Shown here: positions 46,895 through 55,777 of the stretch, one piece after another | Numbering within the stretch: position 1 is the stretch's first letter | How the letters are laid out: each line of letters begins with the position of its first letter | Source: Rhodothermales bacterium | GTDB lineage: Bacteria > Bacteroidota > Rhodothermia > Rhodothermales > JAHQVL01 | Length of the DNA stretch: 64,000 nt | Direction: 5' to 3' | Assembly: GCA_041391505.1 (NCBI GenBank) | Contig: JAWKNW010000004.1 | Span: 62,001-126,000, forward strand | Position numbers and translations under genes: made by a program | The notes under the pieces: model-generated | What the model was told of the DNA's origin: nothing | The model's input: only the letters and a program-made list of their open reading frames with translations | The model's database searches: none

Positions 46895-47449
46895 ATGAAA
46901 CACACCCTCCTGCTCCTCGTCCTCCTGGCCGGATGGATCGGTTCAACCGCCCAGGCCCAGGTACTCAACTCCGCACGCTCGCTTCCCGGGCGCACCTTCG
47001 TTCTCGCCGGCGCTCCGGTCGTGTTCAACAACGACGGCGCCAACGCGCTCGCGATGTTTGTCATGGGCCGCTACGGCGTCGGGACCGGGCTCGACTTCGA
47101 GGCCCGCGCCGGCTTCTTCGAAGACGGCACCCTTGTCGGCGGCTCCGTCGAGCTGGGCCTTCGGCCGGGCCCGCCGTACGTCTCGCTCATGACCGGGCTC
47201 CACGTCCAGAACGATCTGGCCTTCGACGGGGGGCTGAACATCGCCTACCCGCTCTCGGAGACCCTCGACCTCTACGGCGGCATCGATTTCGACCTCATCT
47301 TCGACGACGATCCCGACCTGCCGACCTGGGCGAATCTGGGCATCGATGTCATGTTTATCGAGCAGGTGCATTTCCTGGCCGAATTCAATCTCGGCGTCAA
47401 CGAGATCAGCCCGAATATCTGGGGCGCCAGCTTTGTTTTTCACTTTTAA
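46895..47449 (+). CDS. Small outer-membrane beta-barrel-type protein
   Basis: 184 residues from ATG 46895 (MKHTLLLLVLLAGWIGSTAQ), a signal peptide with a cleavage site near AQAQ. The mature part is a run of amphipathic beta strands (YGVGTGLDFEARAGFFED; GGSVELGLRPGPPYVSLM; LAFDGGLNIAYPLSETLD; MFIEQVHFLAEFNLGV) ending in SFVFHF, with the aromatic last residue typical of outer-membrane proteins folded by BAM. About eight strands are expected. No specific function readable. It lies 47 bases upstream of the TRAP binding-protein gene, in the same direction; co-transcription is possible. Confidence 0.75.
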   Translation: MKHTLLLLVLLAGWIGSTAQAQVLNSARSLPGRTFVLAGAPVVFNNDGANALAMFVMGRYGVGTGLDFEARAGFFEDGTLVGGSVELGLRPGPPYVSLMTGLHVQNDLAFDGGLNIAYPLSETLDLYGGIDFDLIFDDDPDLPTWANLGIDVMFIEQVHFLAEFNLGVNEISPNIWGASFVFHF

Positions 47450-47496
47450 TTGCCGACTTTTTCGGGAAAATCATCGCTATCGAACGTCCACGTGAC

Positions 47497-48621
47497 ATGG
47501 AAAGAAGGGATTTTCTCAAGAAGTCTACCCTCACGGCCGCGGCAGCCGGCGGCGTGCTGGCAGGTTGCGGCTCCGGCCCCGATGGCGCCGGCGCGCCGGC
47601 CGTTCAGACGCAACCGAACATCCGGTGGCGGCTGATCTCCAGCTTTCCCCGCTCGCTCGACACGATTTTCGGCGCCGCCGAGGTCTTCGCGCAACGCGTC
47701 TCGGCCCTGACCGATGGACGATTCGACATCCGCGTCTATCCGGCCGGCGAAATCGTGCCGTATGACCAGGTGCTCGAATCGGTGCAGAAAGGCACCGTCC
47801 AGATCGGTCACGGCGCGAGCTATTATTTCAAGGGGCTCAACCCGGCGCTCTCGTTCGACTGCACCGTGCCCTTCGGCTTCACCGCCCGCCAGCAAAATGC
47901 CTGGATGTACCACGGCGGCGGCCTCGAAATCATGCGCGAGGTGTTCGCGGACTTCAACGTCATCAACTTTCCCTGCGGCAATACTGGTACGCAGATGGGA
48001 GGCTGGTTTCGCCGAGAGATCAACGGTCTGCAGGACATGCGCGGCCTCAAGATGCGCATTCCCGGTCTCGGCGGCGAGGTGATGCACGAAATGGGCGTGG
48101 GCGTCGAACTCATCGCGGCCGGCGAGGTCTACCCGGCGCTCGAACGCGGCGCCATCGACGCGGCGGAATGGGTCGGACCCTACGACGACGAGAAGCTGGG
48201 CTTCTATCGCGTAGCGAAGTACTACTACTACCCCGGATGGTGGGAGCCGGGCCCCGGCCTGTCGCTCTACGTCAACAAGGGCGCGTACGACCAGCTGCCC
48301 GCTGCCTATCAGGAAGCGATCTCCACGGCGGCCGCGGCGGCATCCATCGCGATGCTCGCGAGCTACGACGCGAAAAATCCGCCGGCCCTGCAGCGCCTGC
48401 TCGATGCCGGCGTCAACCTCCGCCGCTTCTCGAACGACGTCATGGCGGAAGCCGAGAAGAAGGCGTTCGAGATCATGGAAGCCCAGGCCGCTGCCGAGCC
48501 GGGGTATGGGCGGGTGTACGCGGCCTTTAAACAGTTCCGCGACAGCTCCTACAAATGGTTCTCGACCGCGGAGAATGCGTATGCCTCGTTCGCATTCGAA
48601 CACGCGCGGTCGAATTCATGA
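47497..48621 (+). CDS. TRAP transporter substrate-binding protein (DctP/TakP type), Tat-exported
   Basis: 374 residues from ATG 47497 (MERRDFLKKSTLTAAAAGGV). RRDFLKK is a twin-arginine export motif, followed by a lipobox-like VLAGC. The mature protein has the DctP/TakP pattern: RLISSFPRSLDTIFGAAEVF, RVYPAGEIVPYDQVLESVQK, MRIPGLGGEVMHEMGV and ALERGAIDAAEWVGPYDD. The last holds the Trp-Gly/Asn region that binds carboxylates; TakP members bind alpha-keto acids. No DctQ/DctM membrane genes lie nearby, so it is an orphan binding protein in this window. Its stop overlaps the next ATG (ATGA), so it is translationally coupled to the LOG-family gene. Confidence 0.9.
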   Translation: MERRDFLKKSTLTAAAAGGVLAGCGSGPDGAGAPAVQTQPNIRWRLISSFPRSLDTIFGAAEVFAQRVSALTDGRFDIRVYPAGEIVPYDQVLESVQKGTVQIGHGASYYFKGLNPALSFDCTVPFGFTARQQNAWMYHGGGLEIMREVFADFNVINFPCGNTGTQMGGWFRREINGLQDMRGLKMRIPGLGGEVMHEMGVGVELIAAGEVYPALERGAIDAAEWVGPYDDEKLGFYRVAKYYYYPGWWEPGPGLSLYVNKGAYDQLPAAYQEAISTAAAAASIAMLASYDAKNPPALQRLLDAGVNLRRFSNDVMAEAEKKAFEIMEAQAAAEPGYGRVYAAFKQFRDSSYKWFSTAENAYASFAFEHARSNS

Positions 48622-49157
48622 TCGAATCGGTCTGCGTATTCTGCGCGTCCAGCGGTGCGGTGCAGCCGGCGTATTTTGACGTGGCAAAACAACTCGGATT
48701 CGAGTTGGCGCGGCGCGGTTTGACGCTGGTGTATGGCGGCGGAGATGTCGGCCTGATGGGCGAACTGGCCCGGGCCGCGCACGCCGCGAAGGGACAGGTC
48801 GTGGGCATCCTCCCCCGGGCGCTCAACGAACTGGAAGGCGTCGCCTACGACATCGCGGACGAACTCATCATCACCGACACGATGGCCGAGCGCAAGACGC
48901 TCCTCCGGGAGCGCTCGGATGCCTTCGTGGTGCTGCCCGGCGGTCTCGGCACCCTCGAGGAATTCCTCGAGGTGCTGACGCTCAAACAACTCGGCTATCA
49001 CGCCAAGCCGATCGTCCTGATCAACACGGGCGGCATCTACGATCCGCTCGTGCGTCTGTTCGAGCACCTGCACCAGGAGCGTTTCCTGCGCGAGCACTTC
49101 TTCAACCTCTACCACGTGGCGCCAGACGCGCCCGGGGCGATGGCTTTTCTGACGTAA
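48618..49157 (+). CDS. LOG-family (TIGR00730) nucleotide phosphoribohydrolase-like protein
   Basis: 179 residues from ATG 48618, overlapping the stop of the TRAP gene by four bases; the longer frame starting at 48555 is rejected because the family begins at MIESVCVFCASS. Motifs: the nucleotide-binding CVFCASSGAVQPAY, LVYGGGDVGLMGELA, and the catalytic signature PGGLGTLEEFLEVLTLKQLG. Characterised members split cytokinin riboside monophosphates into the free base and ribose phosphate, or act on AMP. In a bacterium of this type the physiological substrate is uncertain. Cytosolic. Coupling to a solute-binding protein is probably incidental. Confidence 0.92.
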   Translation: MIESVCVFCASSGAVQPAYFDVAKQLGFELARRGLTLVYGGGDVGLMGELARAAHAAKGQVVGILPRALNELEGVAYDIADELIITDTMAERKTLLRERSDAFVVLPGGLGTLEEFLEVLTLKQLGYHAKPIVLINTGGIYDPLVRLFEHLHQERFLREHFFNLYHVAPDAPGAMAFLT

Positions 49158-49169
49158 CGCCCGCCGGCG

Positions 49170-50657
49170 CTAGCGCTTGCGCGCCATGTCTGGATCCAGC
49201 GCCTGCATCAGCGCCGCATCCAGCTCTTTCGCCGAGTCCTGAAGCATTCCAGGCTCTTCCATCAGCCGCTCCAGGTCCTCGATCTCCATCGGCACAAAAT
49301 CGGATACGATTTCGGCTCCGGCTTCGGTGATGATGATGAGGTCTTCGAGCCGGATGTAGATCATCTCTTCCGGGACGCGCAGCGCCGGCTCGATCGTGAA
49401 GACCATGCCCGGCTTCAGCGGGCCGGTGTAGTCGCCCACGTCGTGCGTGGCCATCCCCACCCAGTGACCGAGCCGCGCATCCTCGCGCTGGCTGCCGGCG
49501 CGGTAGCTTTCGACGAAGGCGCGCGCCGCCTCCCGGTGAGCCGGTTTGGTGAACGATGCGGCGGCGAACGCGGCGTCCATGTCCTTGACGGCCTCGCGGC
49601 GGATCTGGGCCGCCGTCACCTCGGGCCGGATGTGGCTCAGGATGGCCTTGTAGCAGGCCAGATAAAACCCGTACAGTTCGCGCTGCTCCTTGCTGAAGCG
49701 GCCGTTGACGGGCCACATCCGGGTGACATCGCTCATGTAGTACCCGACGTCCGGCGCGTAGTCCATCAGGACCAGCTCGCCGTCGACCAGCGGGCTCTTG
49801 CCGGCGTGATAGTGGGGGAAAAACGCGTTGGGGCCGCCGGCGATGAGGGAGTAGTAGGCGTCGCCCTGGGCGCCATGCCGCAGGAAGATGTAGCGCGCGA
49901 CCGCGTCGAGTTCTTCTTCCATGATGCCGGGCACGGTCGACCGCGCCGCTTCCATGAGCGCGAGACCCGACAGCCGGGTCGCCTTGCGGATGAGGGCCAG
50001 CTCGCCGTCGCTTTTTACGAGACGGAGCGCGTCGAGGGTCGGGGTGAGGTCGGCGAGGACGATGCCGGGAAAGCGCTGCTCCAGGAGCTGCATGAAGGCG
50101 GCCTCCCGCGTGGGGCGCCCGTCCCAGGGGTCGGACGCGATGTCGGCATTGACGCGGAGCCCCAGATCCCGGCTTTCCGCCGTGCCTTCGGCCGGGCTGA
50201 ACGGCGTGAACACAGTGACGCCGGCCCGGCGGAGCTGGCGGCCGAGGTGTTCACCGAGCAACTCCGGGCCATATACGCCGGCGTACCCCAGGTCGCTGAA
50301 GAAATCCGTGTCTTCCGCCGCGAGCATGCGCCCTTCACCCGCCTCGCGGCGCGCGTTGCGGTGCGGCAGATACAGCGTCGCCGAACGGCTGGCGCCGTCG
50401 AGCAGCACGAGCGCGTGCGGCACCTCGACACCCGTCAGGTAATAAAACTCGTTCGTCTGGCGAAAACGGGTGTAGCCTCGCGGGCTGGGCGCTCCCTGCA
50501 GCAGGGCGATGCCGGAGGCGCCGATCGCATCGTAGACGGCCTCCCGGCGCGCGGCGAATTCTTCCGGACTGAAATCCTGCGTGAACAGGGGCGCGCGTTG
50601 CGCGGTGGCGAATGGCGTGAGACAGACGACGAGCAGGGTGATGAGGGCGATGCGCAT
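49170..50657 (-). CDS. Secreted Xaa-Pro aminopeptidase (M24B, aminopeptidase P type)
   Basis: 495 residues from the ATG at 50655-50657 (MRIALITLLVVCLTPFATAQ), a clear signal peptide; upstream in-frame codons to 50750 would run through the terminator hairpin and are rejected. The N-terminal creatinase-like domain is followed by the pita-bread catalytic domain. Metal-ligand regions are visible: MDYAPDVGYYMSDVTRMWPV (two Asp), GHWVGMATHDVGDY (His), FTIEPALRVPEE (Glu) and the C-terminal IVSDFVPMEIEDL region (Glu). It removes N-terminal residues before proline, here probably in the periplasm or outside the cell, to use peptides as nutrients. Standalone leftward gene, following a strong terminator. 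Confidence 0.92.
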   Translation of the reverse strand: MRIALITLLVVCLTPFATAQRAPLFTQDFSPEEFAARREAVYDAIGASGIALLQGAPSPRGYTRFRQTNEFYYLTGVEVPHALVLLDGASRSATLYLPHRNARREAGEGRMLAAEDTDFFSDLGYAGVYGPELLGEHLGRQLRRAGVTVFTPFSPAEGTAESRDLGLRVNADIASDPWDGRPTREAAFMQLLEQRFPGIVLADLTPTLDALRLVKSDGELALIRKATRLSGLALMEAARSTVPGIMEEELDAVARYIFLRHGAQGDAYYSLIAGGPNAFFPHYHAGKSPLVDGELVLMDYAPDVGYYMSDVTRMWPVNGRFSKEQRELYGFYLACYKAILSHIRPEVTAAQIRREAVKDMDAAFAAASFTKPAHREAARAFVESYRAGSQREDARLGHWVGMATHDVGDYTGPLKPGMVFTIEPALRVPEEMIYIRLEDLIIITEAGAEIVSDFVPMEIEDLERLMEEPGMLQDSAKELDAALMQALDPDMARKR

Positions 50658-50704
50658 GGCGGTGCGTGGTCCGGAGATCGGCAAAATGGGGATGGAGCAA
50701 GTCC

Positions 50705-50743
50705 AAAAAAAGAAACGTGGCCACCCGGAGGCGGCCACGTTTC
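50705..50743 (-). terminator. Rho-independent terminator after the glycosyltransferase-like gene
   Basis: Perfect 11-base stem GAAACGTGGCC (50712-50722) / GGCCACGTTTC (50733-50743) with a 10-base loop. On the minus strand it runs into seven T residues (the A tract at 50705-50711). It ends the transcript of the gene at 50769-51761 before the aminopeptidase gene begins. Confidence 0.92.
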
Positions 50744-50768
50744 CAAACATACAAAATGCAATCGAGAT

Positions 50769-51761
50769 TTATTCCGCCTGCACGGAAACGGCCTCGGCGG
50801 GCAGGGGCTGCTGGGGTTGCGTGAGCCGGTTCCACGTGCGAACCGAAAACTCGCGGAACCGGGGTTTGTAGTGGAGCCACCCGAAGTGGAGCACGAACGG
50901 CGTCACTTCGAGGTAGTCGCCCCGTCCCGGCAGCGAGGAAAAGACCTTGACCAGGAAGTTGCGCAGCGGCAGGTTGGCGATGCTCCGCATCATGTACACG
51001 AACCGGTCGGTGTAGTAGCGGCACACGACGTGTTCGAAATCGCCGTCGTATTCGGTCATGCCGTCGATGTAGTCCAGCTGCGGGCTGTTGTGGCCCTGGA
51101 GCCACGGGAAGACATGGAGGCGCATCTGGCTCATCGCCATGGCGAGGCTCCACTCGCACGATTCTTCCGTGCGGCCTTCGTTGAGCCGGCTGCGGAAGTG
51201 CGTCTCGTTGCGGCGGCTCAGGAACCGCGAGGCCCGCTGGCAGACTTCGCGCGTGAGTTCGCGGTCCTGGCTGTAGATCATGCCGGCCTGCACGCGGGGC
51301 AGGTGGCTGAGCCCGAAGCGGCGCATCGTACGCCGGCGCCGGTCCAGCAGGTAGTCGAACGCAACCGCCACGCCCTTCGGCCCCCCGAAGAAGAAGTCCG
51401 CCCGCTCCAGGCCCGTGGCCGTGAACGGAAACGCGGAGAGCTGCGTCCAGAGCGGATCCGGGTCGCGGCACCACACCATGTCCGAGTCCACGTACAGCGA
51501 GCGCTCGTAGGGCATGAACAGGTGCAGTTGATGCTTGAACCCGATGATCGACCGGTTTTCCTCCGGAAGTTCGCCTATAAAGTCGAACAACGTGTCAAGC
51601 CCGTACTGCTGGAGTACCTCGATGTGATTCGGCGGACAATAAAGCGCAACCGGACGATCGGGGTCGTGACGCCGGAGCGTCAGGACAGAAGCAACCGCAT
51701 CTCGAACGTATCGGTCAGGTCCATACGTATGGTAGACGTATCCTTCTTCGAACGTGGACAT
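50769..51761 (-). CDS. Putative glycosyltransferase (GT-A/GT8-like fold)
   Basis: 330 residues. MSTFEEGYVYHTYGPDRYVR is followed by VASVLTLRRHDPDRPVALYC, then HQLHLFMPYERSLYVDSDMV with a DSD motif (a DxD metal/nucleotide-sugar site) about residue 92, and later FFFGGPKGVAVAFDYLL and a QAGMIYSQ region. This is the layout of GT-A transferases such as family 8. No signal peptide; a cytosolic or membrane-face enzyme. C-terminal basic-aromatic stretches may bind the membrane. The acceptor is unknown; no polysaccharide cluster surrounds it. It ends at a strong terminator. The start at 51761 gives a sensible N-terminus. Confidence 0.7.
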   Translation of the reverse strand: MSTFEEGYVYHTYGPDRYVRDAVASVLTLRRHDPDRPVALYCPPNHIEVLQQYGLDTLFDFIGELPEENRSIIGFKHQLHLFMPYERSLYVDSDMVWCRDPDPLWTQLSAFPFTATGLERADFFFGGPKGVAVAFDYLLDRRRRTMRRFGLSHLPRVQAGMIYSQDRELTREVCQRASRFLSRRNETHFRSRLNEGRTEESCEWSLAMAMSQMRLHVFPWLQGHNSPQLDYIDGMTEYDGDFEHVVCRYYTDRFVYMMRSIANLPLRNFLVKVFSSLPGRGDYLEVTPFVLHFGWLHYKPRFREFSVRTWNRLTQPQQPLPAEAVSVQAE

Positions 51762-51862
51762 CTGTATCTTCTACTAGGGCGGCTGACTAGAAGGAAACCA
51801 CACGTACGCACCTGTTGTGACGAGGTTCTCCCTTGGAGCCTGCCACCCGGAGCGAAGGTCTC

Positions 51863-52468
51863 TCAGCCCGTCGCGCTCATTTTATCAAGCTTTTTGTGCA
51901 AGCTGGCCATCAGGGCGTCAAAGCCTCGTTTCCGCACATACGTCTGGAACGAGCGGGCATATCCTTCGGTGGTGCTCACACCGTCGAGGATGATGTCGTC
52001 CACGCGCCATTCATTGCCGCGGAAGCCCAGTGCGTACGCCACGTTCATGGGCTTCTCCTTGTAGACCGTGGTGGTTTCAACATGGGCGCTGTCGTCGTCC
52101 ACCTTGATATCACCGATGGTCATGTTGAGGCGGTAGATGTCAAGGTCGGCCAGCGACTGACCTTTGACAATTTCGCTAAAAACTTTGACAAATTCCGTGT
52201 GCTGTTCCGGGGTCAATTTGCTCCACTCGGCGCCGAGCGCATCCTGGCTCATCCGGTCGAAGTCGATGACGCCGTTGATCAATTCCTTGAGTTCATCCTC
52301 CTGGGCGTCAGTAAGCGTTTTTTTGTCCCCCAGAAGGGCCTTGATTTCATGATCGCGGTCGATGAGCATCTTGCGGATGACATCTTCCTGCGCCTGCGCC
52401 GAAGCCGGCAGGAGCAGGGCGACCAGAAAGAGGCAAAGGGCGAATATTCTGTATAGGATTGAAGACAT
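51863..52468 (-). CDS. MlaC/Ttg2D-family phospholipid-binding periplasmic protein
   Basis: 201 residues: signal peptide (MSSILYRIFALCLFLVALLL, ending ASAQAQ), then the MlaC pattern: ELINGVIDFDRMSQDALGAE, WSKLTPEQHTEFVKVFSEIV, RLNMTIGDIKVDDD, KPMNVAYALGFRGNEWRVDD and ILDGVSTTEGYARSFQTYVR. The family carries phospholipids between outer and inner membranes with the MlaFEDB complex. None of those partners lies nearby; it sits 83 bases downstream of the TolC-type gene in the same direction, so the two are probably one transcript. This pairing suggests a link between an export channel and lipid transport, or simple co-regulation. Confidence 0.88.
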   Translation of the reverse strand: MSSILYRIFALCLFLVALLLPASAQAQEDVIRKMLIDRDHEIKALLGDKKTLTDAQEDELKELINGVIDFDRMSQDALGAEWSKLTPEQHTEFVKVFSEIVKGQSLADLDIYRLNMTIGDIKVDDDSAHVETTTVYKEKPMNVAYALGFRGNEWRVDDIILDGVSTTEGYARSFQTYVRKRGFDALMASLHKKLDKMSATG

Positions 52469-52551
52469 TGGATCGAGCGATGTCGGTTTGTAAAGGTGTC
52501 GATAGCGGGAAAAAGCGTCAAATTCGCTGTTTCTCCCGGTGCACCCTGTAT

Positions 52552-53979
52552 TTATTCAACGAGTGTGCCACCCTGCGCCTGGTCGACGAGGAGGCCGCAC
52601 GCGTTGAGTAAGCGCAGCACCGTGATGTTGTATCGCTGTACCGTTTCGTAATACTGGGCTTCGATCTGGAGCTCGGCCTGGACGGCCTTGACCAGATTCT
52701 CCGTATCGCCGAGGTCGAGGTCGAAGTTGACCATCTCGGCGCGCAGCCAATCCTTGCTGATGCGCAGCGATTCGTTTTGTGCATCGAGCGCGGCGCGGGC
52801 TACGATCAGGTTCCGGTAGGCTTCTTCAACCTGAAACAGGATCAGTTGCTCCAGCCCCTCCTGCTGATAATACACCTGATTGCGCTCCGCCTCGGCCTGC
52901 TGGACGCGCGCGCGCGTCTGGAAGACGTTGAGGTTTTGCCGCAGGCCCAGGCCGGCCTTGAACGAGCGGCCCCGGAACGGGTCGCCGACATACGGGGTCG
53001 GCTGCCGGTAGCGCCCGTCGGCGCCCGACAGGTTGGACGACACGCCGGCGAACAGCTTGGGGTAATACTGCGACCGGGCGACGTCGACCAGCGCATCCCG
53101 CGCGGCAAACCCGGCGCGGGCCTTCCGCAACTCCGGTCGATGCGCAAACGCCCGCTCGAAATACGCTTCGAGCGCATCCGGCGCGTAGTCGACGGGCTCG
53201 AGCGTGATGGCGTCGGGGAGGACGACCGTCCCGTCCGGGATGAAAAGCTGTCGCTTCAGCGCCGTGCGCGCCGTTTCGCGGCGCTGGGTTACCTCGACGA
53301 CGCGGCGAAGGAACTCCTGCTCGGTGATCTGGACCTGAAAAAGATCGGCGTCGTCCACCCCCTCGGCCCCTTCGTCCAGCAGCCGGCGAATCTCCCGCTT
53401 GGCCTGATCGACGATGTCGCCGGCGCGGTCGGTCAGCCGGAACAGCTCGTCGGCCAGCAACACGCTATAGAACAGCTCGCCGGTGCGGAGCGCCACTTCG
53501 GCCTGGCGGATGTCGACGGAGGCCTCTTCCACCGCCACGCCCTGCCGCGCGGCGCGGAGGTTGCCGCTCAGTTCGCCCCAGGTGTAGATGGGCTGGATGG
53601 CCTCGGCCTGTATCTGATAATACATGCTGAGGTCGCTCCAGTCGTTGCGGATGTCCGGGTTGAGGTAGAGCCGGTCGGTCGGCGTGTCGCCGATCCCTTT
53701 GAGCCCCGGGGCTACCGAATGCCCGGTATTCAGATTAAATTCGGTCAGGAAGCGGCTGGCGCGCGCCAGTTCGTACCGCGCGGCCGCGAAGTCCCGCTGC
53801 GAGGCGACATCGCCGATCTCCGGGCTTGCCGTCACCGCGCGCTGGATGGCCTGGGCGACGGAGACGCGCATCGTGTCGCCGGCCGGCGCCTGCGCCCGGG
53901 TGCTCGCGGCGAAGGTCGCCAGCAGCAGGCCGGCGAGCGTCAGCGATCGGAGCATGAATCGAACGGGGCGTTGGAGCAT
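52552..53979 (-). CDS. TolC-family outer-membrane efflux protein
   Basis: 475 residues with signal peptide (MLQRPVRFMLRSLTLAGLLL; an internal Met at residue 9 is an alternative start). The two repeated OEP halves show long helices (QAIQRAVTASPEIGDVASQR; ARAGFAARDALVDVARSQYY) and short beta-strand regions with aromatic residues. It should form the trimeric outer-membrane exit duct for tripartite efflux or type I secretion. It is the only TolC in the window, so it is a candidate partner for the adaptor at 10192-11550, though it is 40 kb away. It precedes mlaC in a leftward pair, and the gene to its right is divergent (54164). Confidence 0.92.
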   Translation of the reverse strand: MLQRPVRFMLRSLTLAGLLLATFAASTRAQAPAGDTMRVSVAQAIQRAVTASPEIGDVASQRDFAAARYELARASRFLTEFNLNTGHSVAPGLKGIGDTPTDRLYLNPDIRNDWSDLSMYYQIQAEAIQPIYTWGELSGNLRAARQGVAVEEASVDIRQAEVALRTGELFYSVLLADELFRLTDRAGDIVDQAKREIRRLLDEGAEGVDDADLFQVQITEQEFLRRVVEVTQRRETARTALKRQLFIPDGTVVLPDAITLEPVDYAPDALEAYFERAFAHRPELRKARAGFAARDALVDVARSQYYPKLFAGVSSNLSGADGRYRQPTPYVGDPFRGRSFKAGLGLRQNLNVFQTRARVQQAEAERNQVYYQQEGLEQLILFQVEEAYRNLIVARAALDAQNESLRISKDWLRAEMVNFDLDLGDTENLVKAVQAELQIEAQYYETVQRYNITVLRLLNACGLLVDQAQGGTLVE

Positions 53980-54163
53980 GAGACGGGAGGAGGAGGCCGG
54001 CGCCGAGGAGGTGGCCGGCTTTCAGTGGACGCACTCAGGATCGGAGCCGCCTGCCATCGGTTTAAGGTAACATGCGTGTGTACAAAAGGGCGCATGCATT
54101 GTTTTCGGGCAGGCCGTTCGACGCCTGCAAATTTTTGACTAAGTGGATCAATCGCGCGCCGAC

Positions 54164-54457
54164 ATGTCATCGAAACACCGCCCGGAGCCGCTTGGAGACG
54201 TGCTCGGCAAACTGATCGGATCGCTGGGCATCGAGCGCAAGCTGGATGAAGCGCGCATCGTCGATGCCTGGAAAGAGGTCGCCGGCGGCCCCATCAACGC
54301 CGTCACCGAACGCGTCTGGGCCAGCAAGGGGATCCTCTATGTGGTCGTCACGTCGGCCACGTGGCGGCAGGAGTTGTACCTGCATCGGAACGCGTGGCGA
54401 AAACGGCTGAACGAACGGCTGGAGGCGCCGCTCGTTCAGGATATCGTGTTTCGGTGA
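54164..54457 (+). CDS. DUF721/DciA-like protein
   Basis: 97 residues from ATG 54164 (MSSKHRPEPLGDVLGKLIGS); a GTG start 21 bases upstream is possible. The DUF721 pattern is clear: LGIERKLDEARIVDAWKEVA, TERVWASKGILYVVVTSATW and RQELYLHRNAWRKRLNERL. The related DciA protein loads the replicative helicase DnaB in bacteria lacking DnaC, and Bacteroidota generally lack DnaC. The small single-domain form and its KH-like fold fit. Its location beside fabF is not informative. It converges on fabF with an 18-base gap. Role in replication initiation is inferred from family knowledge. Confidence 0.85.
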   Translation: MSSKHRPEPLGDVLGKLIGSLGIERKLDEARIVDAWKEVAGGPINAVTERVWASKGILYVVVTSATWRQELYLHRNAWRKRLNERLEAPLVQDIVFR

Positions 54458-54475
54458 GCGGCGTTGGTGCCGCGA

Positions 54476-55738
54476 TCAGCCGTCGCTGTACTTCTTGAAG
54501 ATGACGGAGGTGTTGTGCCCGCCAAACCCGAAGGCGTTGCTCACGGCGTAGTTGACGGGGCGGCGATGCGGCGTGTTGAACGTGTAGTTCAGCCGGCACT
54601 GCTCGTCCTTTTCCTTGAAGTTGATGGTCGGCGGGATGATGTCGTGCACCGTCGCGAGAATCGAGGCGATGGCCTCCACGGCGCCGGCGGCGCCGAGCAG
54701 GTGCCCGGTCATGCTCTTGGTGGACGAGACGTTGAGCGCGTACGCGTGGTCGCCGAAAACCTGTTCGATGGCTTTGGACTCGGCGACGTCGCCCAGCGGG
54801 GTCGACGTCCCGTGCATGTTGATGTAGTCGACATCCGTCGTGGTGATGCCGGCGTCGCGCAGCGCCATCAGCATCGCCAGCCGCGCGCCGTTGCCCTCGG
54901 GGTCGGGCGCGGTGAGGTGGTAGGCGTCGCCGGATAGTCCGATGCCGATGATCTCGGCATAGATGCGCGCGCCGCGCCGCCGGGCGTGGTCGAGTTCCTC
55001 CAGGTAAAGGGCGCCGGCGCCTTCGCCCAGGACGAAGCCGTCGCGCGTGGCGTCGAACGGCCGGCTGGCCGTTTCCGGCGAATCGTTCCGGGTGGAGAGG
55101 GCCTTCAGCGCGCTGAAGCCGCCGATGCCGAGCGGGGTGACGGTCGCTTCGCTGCCGCCACACACCGCGGCATGGATCAGGCCGCGCTGGATCATCACGA
55201 AGGCGTCGCCGATGTTGTGGTTGCCGGTGGCGCACGCCGACACGATTGCGTAGTTCGGACCCCGGAAGCCATGCTTCATCGAAATGTGGCCCGCGGCGAT
55301 GTCCGGAATGAGCATCGGAATGAAGAACGGGGAGATGCGGTTGGGGCCCTGATTCAGGTAGATCTCGGTCTGTTCCTGAAAGGTCTGCAGCCCGCCGATG
55401 CCGCTCCCGAAAATGACGGCCGTGCCGTCTTTTTCCTCCGTGGAGAGCGTGCTCGGGTCGATGCCGGCGTCCTGAACGGCCTGGTCCGCGGCGACGATGG
55501 CGAGCTGGGTGAACCGGTCGGCCCGGCGAGCGGATTTTTTGTCCATGTGATTCAGGACATCAAACCCCTTCAATTCGCAGGCGAACCGGGTGGCATACTC
55601 GCTCGAGTCGAACGCCGTAATCGGGCCGGCGCCGCTCTTGCCCTGCATCATGCCTTCCCAGAATGACTCGACGCTGAGGCCAATGGGGGTAAGCGCACCC
55701 ATGCCTGTAATCACCACCCTGCGCATGCCGTTGCTCAT
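54476..55738 (-). CDS. fabF: 3-oxoacyl-[acyl-carrier-protein] synthase II
   Basis: 420 residues. It condenses malonyl-ACP with acyl-ACP in fatty acid elongation. The catalytic residues of the KAS II class are visible: Cys169 in VSACATGNHN, His309 in NMHGTSTPLGD, Lys341 and His346 in TKSMTGHLLGAAG. The N-terminus MSNGMRRVVITGMGALTPIG is standard. It lies downstream of acpP in the same leftward operon, separated by a 92-base gap that contains a terminator-like hairpin, so it is probably expressed at a lower level than ACP. Cytosolic. Confidence 0.97.
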   Translation of the reverse strand: MSNGMRRVVITGMGALTPIGLSVESFWEGMMQGKSGAGPITAFDSSEYATRFACELKGFDVLNHMDKKSARRADRFTQLAIVAADQAVQDAGIDPSTLSTEEKDGTAVIFGSGIGGLQTFQEQTEIYLNQGPNRISPFFIPMLIPDIAAGHISMKHGFRGPNYAIVSACATGNHNIGDAFVMIQRGLIHAAVCGGSEATVTPLGIGGFSALKALSTRNDSPETASRPFDATRDGFVLGEGAGALYLEELDHARRRGARIYAEIIGIGLSGDAYHLTAPDPEGNGARLAMLMALRDAGITTTDVDYINMHGTSTPLGDVAESKAIEQVFGDHAYALNVSSTKSMTGHLLGAAGAVEAIASILATVHDIIPPTINFKEKDEQCRLNYTFNTPHRRPVNYAVSNAFGFGGHNTSVIFKKYSDG

Positions 55739-55777
55739 AGGTTAAACCGTCCGTTGCGGATGTATGCAGACAAAAAT

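Noticed and set aside
50658..50750. N-terminal extension of the aminopeptidase
   Set aside because: The in-frame extension would run through the strong terminator hairpin of the upstream gene; the downstream ATG gives a clean signal peptide.
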